A stretch of DNA of 64,000 nt from Burkholderia cepacia (GTDB lineage: Bacteria; Pseudomonadota; Gammaproteobacteria; Burkholderiales; Burkholderiaceae): NCBI RefSeq assembly GCF_001039005.1, contig NZ_LDWR01000024.1:1-64000 (forward strand), written 5' to 3'. Under the pieces are notes generated by a model. The model did no database searches, was not told the origin of the DNA, and saw nothing but the letters and a program-made list of their open reading frames with translations. The translations under genes and the position numbers were made by a program. The first letter of the stretch is position 1. Every line of letters begins with the position of its first letter. Below are positions 26,214 through 34,515 of the stretch, one piece after another.

Positions 26214-27221
26214 CTAGCGCGCTGCCGTTTCCGGTTCGAAGGTCCGGTCGTAGAAATCCCGAATGGCGTTGAACGCGAGCAGCCGGTTCTTCTCCAGCAG
26301 GACCAGATGCGTGGCCTCGCCGATTTCTACCCACTGACGGTAGCATGCGTTCTTCAGTTCGAGAAACAGCGCCTGCGCGAGGTCGATCGGCACGTCGATG
26401 TCCCACTCGCCATGAACGAGCAGCACTGGCACGTGAATCTCCGAGGGTTCGTAGTATTTGCGTCCCGCGTGCCAGTAGTCGCGAATGTCCTGAATCGGGC
26501 CATTGGTCGCCCGCATGCGATCCAGTGTCCGCTCGCGGCTCCACGGATCCTCGGCCAGCGTGAAGTCCGCCCATTGCTCGAACCAGCCTTCGGGCACGAG
26601 GCTCGCGCGTGCATGTTCCGGTGCGGTGCCGAGCCAGCGGGCCTTGCTTTCCCGCACCGGCACGAGCCGGTAGGCGTCGAGCGGGCCACCGGTATCGATC
26701 GGAACCGGCCTGTCGCTCAGCCACTGCGGCGCGAGCAACGCCAGCTTGTGGACCTTGTCGTTGTTGCGGCTCGTGTACGCGCCGGCGACCGTGCCGCCCC
26801 ACGACATGCCGAACAGGCAGACCTTCTCCAGTGACCGCCGTTCGAGCACATGGTCGATCACCGTGCCGAGATCGACCACGCCGGTGTCGGTGTTGACGAG
26901 CGGCCAGTTTTCGCCGGCCGTCCGCTCCATTTCCGGCGGCCGTGTCGAAAGGCCGTAGCCGCGCACGTCGAGCGCGTACACGTCGTACCCCGCTACCGCG
27001 AGAAAGTCGATGAACGACGTGCCGTTGAACGGCAGGTCGTAGAGGCTGCCCGACGAAAAGGTTGCGCCGTGCACCATCACGATCGTGCGTTCGGGACCGA
27101 AGCGGGTCGCCGACGCCTGGCGCTTGTTGCGGACGTAGAGTTCGATGCCGGGCGTGCCGGTTTTCACGCGCAGTTCGTCGAATGCGATGGGGGTTCCGTT
27201 CACCACAGAGGTCTGGCTCAT
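26214..27221 (-). CDS. Alpha/beta-fold hydrolase
   Basis: About 335 residues from the ATG at 27221, selected for its GGGAGAG ribosome site and because upstream in-frame residues overlap the neighbour. Motifs: TIVMVHGATFSSGS (oxyanion loop), YDVYALDVRGYGLSTRP, nucleophile elbow LFGMSWGG with the catalytic Ser, VLLVHGEWDIDVP with an acidic residue, and ATHLVLLEKNR with the catalytic His. It belongs to the esterase/epoxide-hydrolase-like group. It begins 20 bases after the MBL-fold gene, so the two enzymes are likely co-transcribed and act in one degradative or quorum-signal-like pathway. The substrate cannot be told from sequence. Confidence 0.88.
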   Translation of the reverse strand: MSQTSVVNGTPIAFDELRVKTGTPGIELYVRNKRQASATRFGPERTIVMVHGATFSSGSLYDLPFNGTSFIDFLAVAGYDVYALDVRGYGLSTRPPEMERTAGENWPLVNTDTGVVDLGTVIDHVLERRSLEKVCLFGMSWGGTVAGAYTSRNNDKVHKLALLAPQWLSDRPVPIDTGGPLDAYRLVPVRESKARWLGTAPEHARASLVPEGWFEQWADFTLAEDPWSRERTLDRMRATNGPIQDIRDYWHAGRKYYEPSEIHVPVLLVHGEWDIDVPIDLAQALFLELKNACYRQWVEIGEATHLVLLEKNRLLAFNAIRDFYDRTFEPETAAR

Positions 27222-27241
27222 GAAAGTCTCTCCCGTGCCGC

Positions 27242-28144
27242 TCATTCGTAATGCCACGCGAAGCGGTCGTCCTGACGGGTGACGTAGCCGGCGGACGTTT
27301 CCGCGAAGTGCGGGGTGAAGAGCAGCTGACGGCGTTCGGCGGCCTCTTCGAGCACCCAGCGGCGCGATGCGCGCGCGTCGTCCTGCCATTCGCAGAACAC
27401 GGAGTTCCAGTCCGGCCGCCACACCTGCAACGGGTGGTGCATCACGTCGCCGGTGAAGAGCGCGATGTGCCCGTTCGAGCGCAGTTCGATCGACATGTGG
27501 CCGATGCTGTGGCCCTTCGTCGAATGGAACCTGAAATGGTCGAGATAATCGCCGCCGTCATTCGGGATGCGTTCGACCTGCCCGGACTCAATGATCGGCA
27601 ACACGCTGTCCTCGAATACGCCGCGGCTCGGCACGTTCACCTCGTTGTGGCTGGCCGGGCTGCTGTAATAGTCCTCCTCGGCCTTCGAGAATACGTGGCG
27701 CGCGTTCGGAAACGTCGGCACCCAGCGGCCGTCGACGAGACGGGTGTTCCACCCGCAGTGATCGACGTGCAGATGCGTGTGCAGCACGTAGTCGACGTCC
27801 TCCGGCCGCACGCCGGCGGCGACCAGGCGCTGCAGGTACGGCGTCTTGAGCTGGTGGCACACCTGGAACTGAGGCCGTTCCTTGTAGTTGCCCGTGCCGG
27901 TGTCGATCAGGATCGTGTGGTGCGGCGTGCGGACGAGCCAGCTATGGATGCTTTGGATCAGGTTGCCGGTGGTCGCGTCCATGTTCGACGGCGTTAGCCA
28001 GGGCAGGTTGCGGCCCAGCTCCTCCGGCTCCCAGGCCGGGTACAGGAAAGACGGCGAGGCGCCGTTGAGGCGGACTTCCTCGATCTTGGTGACAGTGACG
28101 TCGCCGAGCCGATAGATCTTGTTGGTGTGCATCATTATTTGCAT
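27242..28144 (-). CDS. MBL-fold metallo-hydrolase
   Basis: About 300 residues. The metal site HTHLHVDHCGW (the HxHxDH signature) is complete, with a further His in STKGHSIGHMSIEL and the TGDVMHHPLQVW Asp that bridges the metals; the C-terminal TPHFAETSAG supplies another His. The layout fits the AHL-lactonase/AttM-like and glyoxalase-II-like hydrolases of ~300 residues. Several in-frame ATGs (28144, 28135, 28132) could be used. It is the first gene of the hydrolase pair, and the AT-rich sequence 28145-28230 is its likely promoter region. Lactonase activity is a hypothesis; the fold is certain. Confidence 0.88.
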   Translation of the reverse strand: MQIMMHTNKIYRLGDVTVTKIEEVRLNGASPSFLYPAWEPEELGRNLPWLTPSNMDATTGNLIQSIHSWLVRTPHHTILIDTGTGNYKERPQFQVCHQLKTPYLQRLVAAGVRPEDVDYVLHTHLHVDHCGWNTRLVDGRWVPTFPNARHVFSKAEEDYYSSPASHNEVNVPSRGVFEDSVLPIIESGQVERIPNDGGDYLDHFRFHSTKGHSIGHMSIELRSNGHIALFTGDVMHHPLQVWRPDWNSVFCEWQDDARASRRWVLEEAAERRQLLFTPHFAETSAGYVTRQDDRFAWHYE

Positions 28145-28231
28145 CTCGCTGTGGCTGGAAACTGGCCATCAGTCTAGGATTTCGGCATCAATTGAACAAA
28201 TCGATTCAGATAATTCGCCCAATCTATGTTT

Positions 28232-28723
28232 TCAATCGAAGTTCTCCTCGCCTAATCCGCTGCTCGCATTCGATTGCTGGTGGCGAACGTGAGGCTGGTC
28301 CGTAAGCTGAACCTGAAGTTCGAGTCCCGCAGGCCGCTCGCCGCTGCCTTCCGGTACCAGTTGCGACCACGAACGACTCTGCTGTTCCAGATCGCACAGG
28401 AACCGGTTGATGGCCGAACGCTGTTGCTGGCGCAATCCCTGAGGCAGCCCATTCATCAGCGCGATGTGCTCGGGCCGCGTCGGCCTAACCCAGAGTCGCC
28501 GCGCAGGGGTACGCGAAGTTGTGTTGGAGTCGGAGGACAGCGACGACGACGCAGGATACGGAGCCGTCCTGGCGTTGTGCCGTGCCGCGCTGCGGCCCAC
28601 CTGAAGATGACTATGTTGCGGTTGCACCAGCGTGCAACGGCTGCTGAGCCTGTATGCCGACTGAGCTTGATGAATACAGCGATGCACTGCCGGAGGTGAG
28701 CGACTGACTATGAACGGAATCAC
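28232..28723 (-). CDS. Hypothetical protein, possible small effector
   Basis: An open frame of 163 codons from a GTG. The N-terminal ~85 residues are Ser/Arg/His-rich and disordered; the second half (RPTRPEHIALMNGLPQGLRQ, INRFLCDLEQQSRSWSQL, ELQVQLTDQPHVR) looks helical and protein-like. There is no signal peptide, membrane segment or recognised family. Its strand and position upstream of the MBL operon do not reveal a role. It may be a secreted effector or a spurious frame. Confidence 0.3.
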   Translation of the reverse strand: MIPFIVSRSPPAVHRCIHQAQSAYRLSSRCTLVQPQHSHLQVGRSAARHNARTAPYPASSSLSSDSNTTSRTPARRLWVRPTRPEHIALMNGLPQGLRQQQRSAINRFLCDLEQQSRSWSQLVPEGSGERPAGLELQVQLTDQPHVRHQQSNASSGLGEENFD

Positions 28724-29273
28724 CCGACGGCAAAGGGAGGCCCGAGAAATCCTGTGGATTACGTTGCTGTATCAAGGCAGCCGTCGGTTGCTATGCAGAG
28801 AATTCCAAGCGATGCGACTCACGACAGACGTGGTATCGTGGTGCCCGTACTCGCGGTAGTTGGCTTCAATCTTAGCCAAGTTAGGGCATCGCGCTACCAT
28901 GAAGCGCGGATGAAATTCACAGGGGTTGGTCGACGTTGTGGATGGCCCCGCTTCTTGTAGACCGGACGTATGCAGTGGCAGGGCGCATTGTCGAAGGGTT
29001 TCGCGCGACTGGTTGTTAGTTGCATATTGAATGTACCTCCCTCTCTGCAAGCTCAACGGGCGTCGGTCGTAGATATCGATTGCAGGCAGCCGGGCGCTGG
29101 TTCAACGCGCCGTTAGCGGTGCGGCGGCCAACGGCCGCTGCGGCGCTTACGGCCTGCCGAAGGGTAGCGCGTGCGGTTCGATGGGGTTTCCCCGGCAAGC
29201 GGGCAAGGTCCGCGTGAAGCCGCGGCTTGCCGCGGGTCGATATGGGGTATAGGTAGAGATAGGTTCTGATTAA
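28724..29273. other. No gene recognised
   Basis: Short frames on both strands have no family character. The GC-rich 29100-29240 stretch contains a palindromic gccgcggcttgccgcgg element. It lies between the hypothetical gene and the replication origin. Confidence 0.35.
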
Positions 29274-29326
29274 GTCCCGACACTTAATGGCAAGCCGTCC
29301 CGACAGTTAAATGCACTTATTCACAG
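29274..29326. other. Candidate replication origin: two iterons and a DnaA box
   Basis: gtcccgaca[c/g]ttaa occurs twice in direct orientation, at 29274-29287 and 29297-29310, 23 bp apart (about two helical turns). Seven bases after the second, ttattcaca (29317-29325) differs from the DnaA box ttatccaca by one base. The region lies about 155 bp downstream of the repA stop, where IncFII-type plasmids keep their origin. This is the best oriV candidate in the window. Confidence 0.6.
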
Positions 29327-29479
29327 CTGTGGACGGCTGAGCGGCGACACGGCGCGACATCCGGGGCCGCAAACCCGCCAATCCAACACAAAACGCCAGC
29401 GACAGGTGGCACTACCCTGGATCCGCGCGAGCACCGTCTTCGCAGCAGCGATGGGAAGAGAGGGAGAATCGCCTAGATG

Positions 29480-30385
29480 CTAGGCGGGTGGAGCGAGCTG
29501 GTTGCGCGCGACGCGGAAACACCGGTCGCGATCCCAGTCGGGATAGGTGGCATTGAGTTCGCCGGCGCGGATCATGACCGCGCGCTCGAGCTCGGAGCGC
29601 CGATCGCTCTCGGAAAGCATGCCCCGGGCGGCAGCCTTCGCCTGTGCGGCCGCCAGTTTGTCAGTGAGCTGAGTCAGCAGCTGGCCAGCGCCAGCACCGA
29701 TCTTCCGCTCGCGTTTTCGCGCGGCGTCGCGCCGGCGTTGCGCACGCAGGTGGGCACGCAGGTGGGCACGCGTGCGCTCGTGCCGTAGCCACTTACCGAG
29801 ACCGAATTGTTCGAACAGCGCCGGCGTAATGTACCGAATCGCTGCCAGCCCGCGATAGCGAGGCCCTTCGTCACTGATCTCCACCTCGCACTGCGGCCGG
29901 CTCTTCACCAGTCGTGCCGTAACAAGGTCGCGCAGCGCGCGCTCGGCTCGCCGCACGGACAGGCCCGCCTGCTCCGCCAGGTAGGGCAGTGTGAAATCCA
30001 CCCAGCCGCCCTGCGCCGGGACGGCGATGCGCAACGTCGAGACGTCACAGAATTTGACGAGCGCTCGTACCAACTGCACACAGGCAACGCGGCGTTCGCT
30101 GCGCTGCTGGCGGCGGCTCCCGTTCGCAGCGTTCAGGGCTGGCAACCAGGCCTGCGGCGTGTCGAGATAGCGCCCGAGGCGCAGCCTCAACTCGCGCAGC
30201 AGGCGGGGGCTATTCGCCGGCGCCGGGCACGGGATGTCGGCCGGCCAAACGCGGTCTGGCAGCGCTGCGCGCCGGATCGGCGCGCGCGTGCCTGCAGCCA
30301 TCCAGTCGTCGATGGCGGCCGAGCGAGTCGGAATCAGCGGTGCGTTCGCCAAGATGGGCGACGTACCGTGAATCGGGCGCGTCAC
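29480..30385 (-). CDS. repA: Plasmid replication initiator RepA (IncFII_RepA-like)
   Basis: About 301 residues if started at the GTG at 30385; an in-frame GTG at 30562 would give 360. The core (about 110-240) reads LPYLAEQAGLSVRRAERALRDLVTARL (winged-helix DNA binding), then YRGLAAIRYITPALFEQFGLGKWL, in the order of IncFII-type RepA initiators, followed by a basic Arg-rich region (LRAHLRAQRRRDAARKRERK). The shorter start is preferred because a 45-codon leader frame ends 8 bases before it, as in IncFII and related plasmids where RepA is translationally coupled to the leader. It binds the origin downstream and recruits host replication proteins. Copy control is by the antisense RNA upstream. 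Confidence 0.8.
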   Translation of the reverse strand: MTRPIHGTSPILANAPLIPTRSAAIDDWMAAGTRAPIRRAALPDRVWPADIPCPAPANSPRLLRELRLRLGRYLDTPQAWLPALNAANGSRRQQRSERRVACVQLVRALVKFCDVSTLRIAVPAQGGWVDFTLPYLAEQAGLSVRRAERALRDLVTARLVKSRPQCEVEISDEGPRYRGLAAIRYITPALFEQFGLGKWLRHERTRAHLRAHLRAQRRRDAARKRERKIGAGAGQLLTQLTDKLAAAQAKAAARGMLSESDRRSELERAVMIRAGELNATYPDWDRDRCFRVARNQLAPPA

Positions 30386-30393
30386 GAGCTGGC

Positions 30394-30531
30394 TCAGTCC
30401 GTCTCCATGCCTCTCGGATTCTGGATTTCCGGTGCGACGCGATCCGCTACCGTGGAGCGGCGCGGTATCGACGCGGCTTCTGATTTCAACGTCCCACTCG
30501 CAATGCGGCCAATCTTGTTCTGTTTCATCAT
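30394..30531 (-). CDS. Leader peptide for coupled RepA translation (candidate)
   Basis: A 45-codon frame beginning with ATG ATG at 30531 (MMKQNKIGRIASGTLKSEAA…) ends with TGA at 30396, 8 bases before the preferred RepA GTG. A ggag ribosome site for repA lies inside it at about 30402-30406. The position, size and coupling match the leader peptides (tap, repY and similar) of IncFII/IncB/IncL-type plasmids, where translation of the leader opens the repA start. The leader itself has no strong Shine-Dalgarno sequence. The role is inferred from layout. Confidence 0.5.
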   Translation of the reverse strand: MMKQNKIGRIASGTLKSEAASIPRRSTVADRVAPEIQNPRGMETD

Positions 30532-30573
30532 CTGATGTGCTGATTCGTGAAGTTGGTGTCACATAGATGACGC

Positions 30574-30601
30574 TTGACAGTGCCTACTTCTGTTCTAGAA
30601 T
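30574..30601 (+). promoter_or_regulatory. Sigma-70 promoter of the antisense RNA
   Basis: A consensus TTGACA (30574-30579), 16-base spacer and TAGAAT (30596-30601) point rightward, opposite to repA. This is the clearest promoter in the window, and predicts a transcript start near 30607. Confidence 0.8.
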
Positions 30602-30606
30602 CCGAG

Positions 30607-30692
30607 TTCATTCTTGTGATGTCTGCGGCTCTGAAGGTCTCTGTCGTACGTCATCTTGTCCACGCCCCGATTGCGCTCGGGGCGTTTTTTTT
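30607..30692 (+). ncRNA. Antisense (countertranscribed) RNA controlling repA
   Basis: A transcript starting near 30607 from the promoter just upstream would run about 86 bases to the intrinsic terminator at 30663-30692. It is complementary to the 5' leader of the repA mRNA, upstream of the leader peptide. A short, strongly promoted and strongly terminated RNA facing the replication leader is the defining arrangement of copy-number antisense RNAs (CopA/RNAI type). The terminal hairpin (8-bp GC-rich stem, loop ttgcgc) would be the main loop for contact with the sense RNA. It has no open frame with a ribosome site. Confidence 0.72.
30663..30692 (+). terminator. Intrinsic terminator of the antisense RNA
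   Basis: cgccccga (30663-30670), loop ttgcgc, tcggggcg (30677-30684), followed by eight T residues (30685-30692). A perfect 8-bp stem. Confidence 0.9.
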
Positions 30693-30777
30693 GGTCTGCC
30701 TGCTCACCTCTCCGTAGAAGTAGGGCGGTACACAACATTCCTCAACAATCGCTGGCAGTCCAGTATAACTGTTGCGC

Positions 30778-32157
30778 TCACAACCAGTTTGCCGGCCGAT
30801 CTTCGTCGGAATAGGGAGGTTCGTCGTCGAGCATGGGTAGCGGCTCAACGTCGATCGGGGGCTCGTCAAACACCAGCACCGTCGCCGGTGCTGGTGCTGG
30901 TGCTGGTGCTGGTGCTGGTGCTGGTGTCGGCGGCCGCGGACGGTTTGTGGATGCGCGTGCCGCATCGTAGGCCGTCAGGGGAAGCGGGGGCATCGCCTCT
31001 ACTCCCGGTCGCCAGATCCACGCATCGAGCTCCGACTCGGCGATGAGCACGTCCAACTCAGCCTGGTAACCCGACAAGGCGTCGGCCGGGACGACATAGA
31101 GTGCCGTACCGCGTTCGGCATCGGTCAGCAACGCCGTGGCGATGGGATGCTTCGCAGTCTGGTTGTACCGAAGGCATTTTTGGTACCGCCGCTTGGCCAA
31201 TGTCTTCAGCAGCGTGTTATCGGCGAGCGTTTCGAAGGGGATCCACGAATCGGTGGTCAACATCATCGAGACTTCTTGCACGGTGGCGATGCCCGTCGAC
31301 GACAGGCTCACAGTTGCGATGACCATGAGATGCGTGCCGTCCGTGGCCGACCAGATCTCGAGCTCCGGTGCGAAGACCTTCTCGATCCGCTTCTTGGTCT
31401 TCTCGTCGACCATCAGGCCGTAGTCGGGAAGATGCTTGATGACCAGCTTGAAACCAAAGCGCGCCGTGGTGATTTCCTTGAGCTCGCCGATCACCAGCAC
31501 GAAGTGCGGCTTACCGGACTCGGAAACGGAGATGCGGGCGAGATGCTCGGTGCGCCGCTGCGCGATCAGGTCCTTCTGGTCGCCGACGAATATTTCCGGG
31601 ACGTACAGCATGTCCTCGAGGCTCATCTTCTTCGCGTTCTTGCCGGCGGCCGCCAACAGCAGGTATTTGCGCACCACGGACCAATTGCGCTTGCCGGACA
31701 TCGCCGGCGACCAGCGATTCAGGCCTGCCTGTTCCCAGAGGTAATGCAGCAAGCCACGCAGCGTCAGCTTCTTGCCGTCAGCCTTGATGCTGTCGGGCTC
31801 GTTGTCTGACGGCTCCGGCATCTCGCGAGCGGCACCTTTCGCCAACGCGAAGCCGATCTTGAGCGTCACCTCACCGGATTCCGGATCCTCGACGATCGCC
31901 GAGCCGTCGACATCACCGAAGCCGCTCAGGCCCGGCGGCGCCTCGTACGAGTCGCAGCCGATCTTGTGTTTCGCGCCGGTGCCAGGCATGCGCTTCACCT
32001 GGAATCGCCCCTCGAAGCGCGCGATATACATTGGGATCCGCGGGTTCGAGCACATACACAGCGGCCGTGTCTTCGCCTCGTGCGCGGCCGGCAGCTTCGC
32101 GAGGAAGCTGTTGCTGGCCGCGTCGTATTCCTGCCCGTCCAATTCAAATTCCTGCAT
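30778..32157 (-). CDS. DUF1173 family plasmid protein
   Basis: A 459-residue protein. The block CMCSNPRIPMYIARFEGRFQVKRMPGTGAKH, read in two pieces near residues 34-64, and LLHYLWEQAGLNRWSPAMSGKRNW are typical of DUF1173, a family found on conjugative plasmids and ICEs with unknown function; the Cys/His set (CMC…H…C) may bind zinc. Near the C-terminus an Ala-Pro repeat (about seven AP units) comes from a hexanucleotide repeat in the DNA. It lies upstream of repA on the same strand and just after the 70-residue protein gene. No enzymatic motif is recognised. Confidence 0.8.
   Translation of the reverse strand: MQEFELDGQEYDAASNSFLAKLPAAHEAKTRPLCMCSNPRIPMYIARFEGRFQVKRMPGTGAKHKIGCDSYEAPPGLSGFGDVDGSAIVEDPESGEVTLKIGFALAKGAAREMPEPSDNEPDSIKADGKKLTLRGLLHYLWEQAGLNRWSPAMSGKRNWSVVRKYLLLAAAGKNAKKMSLEDMLYVPEIFVGDQKDLIAQRRTEHLARISVSESGKPHFVLVIGELKEITTARFGFKLVIKHLPDYGLMVDEKTKKRIEKVFAPELEIWSATDGTHLMVIATVSLSSTGIATVQEVSMMLTTDSWIPFETLADNTLLKTLAKRRYQKCLRYNQTAKHPIATALLTDAERGTALYVVPADALSGYQAELDVLIAESELDAWIWRPGVEAMPPLPLTAYDAARASTNRPRPPTPAPAPAPAPAPAPATVLVFDEPPIDVEPLPMLDDEPPYSDEDRPANWL
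30887..30926 (+). repeat. Hexanucleotide ggtgct repeat, about 6.7 copies
   Basis: Perfect ggtgct units inside the DUF1173 gene; on the coding strand they give an Ala-Pro linker. Because the unit is 6 bp, changes in copy number would alter linker length but not the frame. Confidence 0.9.
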
Positions 32158-32172
32158 GGCAGATCTCCTTTT

Positions 32173-32385
32173 TCAGACGGTGGCCGACCGCTTGGCCGAG
32201 CCACGGGAGGACGCGTTCGCACGGGGCGCCGTAGCATCGCGAACATCGAGTCCGCGCGCGCGAGCCTCGATAAGCAACTGGACCAGCTCCTCGGCCTCAT
32301 CGGCCGTCATGTCGCCAGCGATCGCGGCCGACACGATGCTGCGGGCGGTCACGGGTTTGCCACTTCGAAATACCTGGTCGGTCAT
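32173..32385 (-). CDS. Small plasmid protein, unknown function
   Basis: Seventy residues. The N-terminal part (GKPVTARSIVSAAIAGDMTADEAEELVQLLIEAR, read in two halves) is helical and acidic; the tail is Ser/Arg/Lys-rich. The gene lies between the 218-residue protein gene and DUF1173 in one minus-strand cluster, 15 bases from DUF1173. No family was recognised. Confidence 0.6.
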   Translation of the reverse strand: MTDQVFRSGKPVTARSIVSAAIAGDMTADEAEELVQLLIEARARGLDVRDATAPRANASSRGSAKRSATV

Positions 32386-32417
32386 GAGATTGCTCCTGGT
32401 TCGGGGAAAAGGGCAGG

Positions 32418-33074
32418 TCAGTCGCTGTCAGGCGGCGTATCGCCGAAGACGGTGCCGAGCGCGATTGCGCTGAGCAGTTCACGGGCGTAGGTGATCGACG
32501 GAATGGCCTCGCCAAAATAGGCATCGACGCCATATGGGTTCGTACACCAGAGGCCTTCGTCGCTGACGTAGCTGAAGGCATGGCCGTTGACTTCGACCGA
32601 GCCGCCCGCGGCCAGCGCTTGCACGAAGGCGTCGGGCGTCGGCAGATCAAGTGCAGCCCAATCGCCGGCGGCAATTGCTGCTTTCGTCGCATCGCGGCGC
32701 TCGGCAGTAACTCGCTCGCGTTCCAACTCGGCTTCGGCCTGCGCCGATGCTTCTTTTTCGTCGGCCAGGTTGAGCTGCGTCACGTTGACCTCGTGTTCGA
32801 AGGCGTCCCGCAACATGGGCACGTCAGCGAGCAACTGCAAGCAGCCGAGATCGTCGGCACCGACCAGGACGAGATCTCGGCCAAGATCCCTTGCCCGATA
32901 ACGCGCGCGCTTCAGGAGTTCGTCTCGAGCGTCAGATCGTTCGTCGGTGGTGCAAATCGCCATCGCGTAATCGATGCGGGCCTGCAGGGCGCGCGCGAAA
33001 GCGACCGGCACGTCTGGATTGGGTAAACCGGCGGCGGTCGCCACGTCCAGTCGAGAGAGGTGGTTCGAATCCAT
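32418..33074 (-). CDS. Hypothetical plasmid protein
   Basis: A 218-residue soluble protein. Residues 20-110 are helical with many Asp/Arg (ARIDYAMAICTTDERSDARDELL); a coiled-coil-like acidic stretch follows (DEKEASAQAEAELERERVTAERR); the C-terminal part (GGSVEVNGHAFSYVSDEGLWCTN) looks like a small beta unit. It is first in the three-gene cluster with the 70-residue protein and DUF1173. The function is unknown. Confidence 0.6.
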   Translation of the reverse strand: MDSNHLSRLDVATAAGLPNPDVPVAFARALQARIDYAMAICTTDERSDARDELLKRARYRARDLGRDLVLVGADDLGCLQLLADVPMLRDAFEHEVNVTQLNLADEKEASAQAEAELERERVTAERRDATKAAIAAGDWAALDLPTPDAFVQALAAGGSVEVNGHAFSYVSDEGLWCTNPYGVDAYFGEAIPSITYARELLSAIALGTVFGDTPPDSD

Positions 33075-33359
33075 GGTGGTCTATATGAACGCGTCCCGTT
33101 TGCAACAGTTTTCGTGTGTTCAGACTGACAGGATGGGCTGCAGCTCTATATCCGGCCTTCTTGCAGCCGGTATTGCCGCTGCGGGCCCCTATGAAATTCG
33201 CTGACTCGCACCTCATTCTCCGTAAGAGCTCGAAGCTCCTACCACCATTCAGGTTTAGCGAGTCCCGGTCCTACCTGATTCGTCATCACACTCGATTGCT
33301 GCGCAACCTTTCGACATTCACCCTGTGTTAAACGTTGATCTTCTACTTCGCGTATCCGA
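33075..33359. other. Intergenic region between plasmid orf cluster and IS110 element
   Basis: No gene is supported. It should hold the promoter of the leftward cluster and, from about 33330, the right end of the IS110 element. A short ccggccttcttgcagccgg hairpin lies at about 33151-33169. Confidence 0.4.
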
Positions 33360-34379
33360 TCAGGCTGGTTTCACGCTCACGTAGTCCTTCCGGTACGGCC
33401 GCTCATGGGCGAGCACCGCCCAGATCGTTCGCGCCATCTTGTTGGCCAATGCGACGATCACCACATTCGGCGGTCGCCGCTTCTTCATCTGCTCGACCCA
33501 CTCTCCGGGTTCTTTCGCATGTGCCAGCACGCTTCGTGCGCCGTGGATCAGTAGCGTGCGCAGATACGTGTCGCCCCTCTTGCTGATCCCGTGCAGGTTC
33601 ACCTTGCCGCCCGAGCCGGTCTGCTTCGGCACTAACCCGGCCCACGCCGCGAACTCCCGCCCCGAACTGAACGCCTTCGGGTCGCCCATCATTGCTACCG
33701 CTGCCGTGGCTGTCAGCAAACCTACGCCGGGTATCTCGCTAATCGCCTTCACTGCCTTGTCTTCCTTCTTCCATTCGCGCATCCGGCGTTCGATTTCCGC
33801 GATCTGTTCGTCGAGCTTTGCCAACCCGTTCCATTGCTCGCGCAACGTATCGATCAGTGCCGCTGGCAAGCGCTCTGCGATTCGGCCGAGCGCAGTCGGT
33901 ATTTCCGTGTCCAGCTTCGCTCGTCCCTTGCTCATCACCTCGCCGTATTCGGTCAGCAAGCCACGCAGCCCATTGATCTGCATCGTGCGGAACTTCACCA
34001 ACTGCTCGCGCATCCGGTGCAGCGCCAGCATCGCCTGCTGCATCTCGGTCTTCACTGCCACCGGCTTGCTCGGCTGCTGTACCGCCAGCCAGATCGCCCG
34101 GGCATCCGCCGCGTCGTTCTTGTTCCGGATGTTGAACGCCTTCACGAACTCGGCCGGCATCAGCCTGATCTCATGACCCATCTGCGTGAGTTGCCGAGCC
34201 CAGTGGTGGGCTCCACCACATGCTTCCATCCCGATCAGGCAGGCCGCACGGTTCGCGAAGTGCTCCAAAAATTTCTCCCGTTTGATCGCCTTGTTCACGA
34301 TCTCGCCGGTTTCCCGGTCAACGTAATGCACTTGGAATACTCGCTTGGCGATGTCGACACCTACGGCCATACTGTTCAT
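33360..34379 (-). CDS. IS110-family transposase (intact)
   Basis: About 339 residues from the ATG at 34379, which has a GGAGG ribosome site. The N-terminal DEDD/RuvC-like domain shows VGVDIAKRVFQVHYVD, IGMEACGGAHHWAR and KNDAADARAIWLAVQ with the expected acidic residues. The C-terminal transposase_20 domain shows ISEIPGVGLLTATAAVAMM, REFAAWAGLVPKQTGSGGK and SKRGDTYLRTLLIHGARS, with the Ser used as nucleophile in this family. No stop or frameshift is visible, so it may be active. IS110 enzymes use an element-encoded bridge RNA to choose target and donor; the structured DNA upstream could relate to that. Confidence 0.92.
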   Translation of the reverse strand: MNSMAVGVDIAKRVFQVHYVDRETGEIVNKAIKREKFLEHFANRAACLIGMEACGGAHHWARQLTQMGHEIRLMPAEFVKAFNIRNKNDAADARAIWLAVQQPSKPVAVKTEMQQAMLALHRMREQLVKFRTMQINGLRGLLTEYGEVMSKGRAKLDTEIPTALGRIAERLPAALIDTLREQWNGLAKLDEQIAEIERRMREWKKEDKAVKAISEIPGVGLLTATAAVAMMGDPKAFSSGREFAAWAGLVPKQTGSGGKVNLHGISKRGDTYLRTLLIHGARSVLAHAKEPGEWVEQMKKRRPPNVVIVALANKMARTIWAVLAHERPYRKDYVSVKPA

Positions 34380-34380
34380 C

Positions 34381-34457
34381 GTGGATCCTCCGGTTGCCAG
34401 AAAATGCGTGCATTTTCTACCTGGGCACATCGATGCCGTTGGCCCGTGAGGATCCAC
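34381..34457. repeat. Nested inverted repeats upstream of the IS110 transposase
   Basis: gtggatcctc (34381-34390) is the exact inverse of gaggatccac (34448-34457). Inside it agaaaatgc-gt-gcattttct (34399-34418) is another perfect palindrome. The nested structure begins one base upstream of the transposase ATG region and overlaps its ribosome site. It could be the element's terminal structure or part of a bridge-RNA region; which is not known. Confidence 0.65.
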
Positions 34458-34515
34458 CCTCATTCTTCGCTCACTCGGTCACGGGGTGGGACGCGTTCAT
34501 TTCAATTCTCCTTGA

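Noticed and set aside
29016..29217. Short opposing frames in the GC-rich sequence before the origin
   Set aside because: No family character, overlapping on both strands, and typical of random open frames in GC-rich DNA.
30651..30965. Minus-strand frame with a His-Gln repeat
   Set aside because: It is the hexanucleotide repeat of the DUF1173 gene read out of frame.
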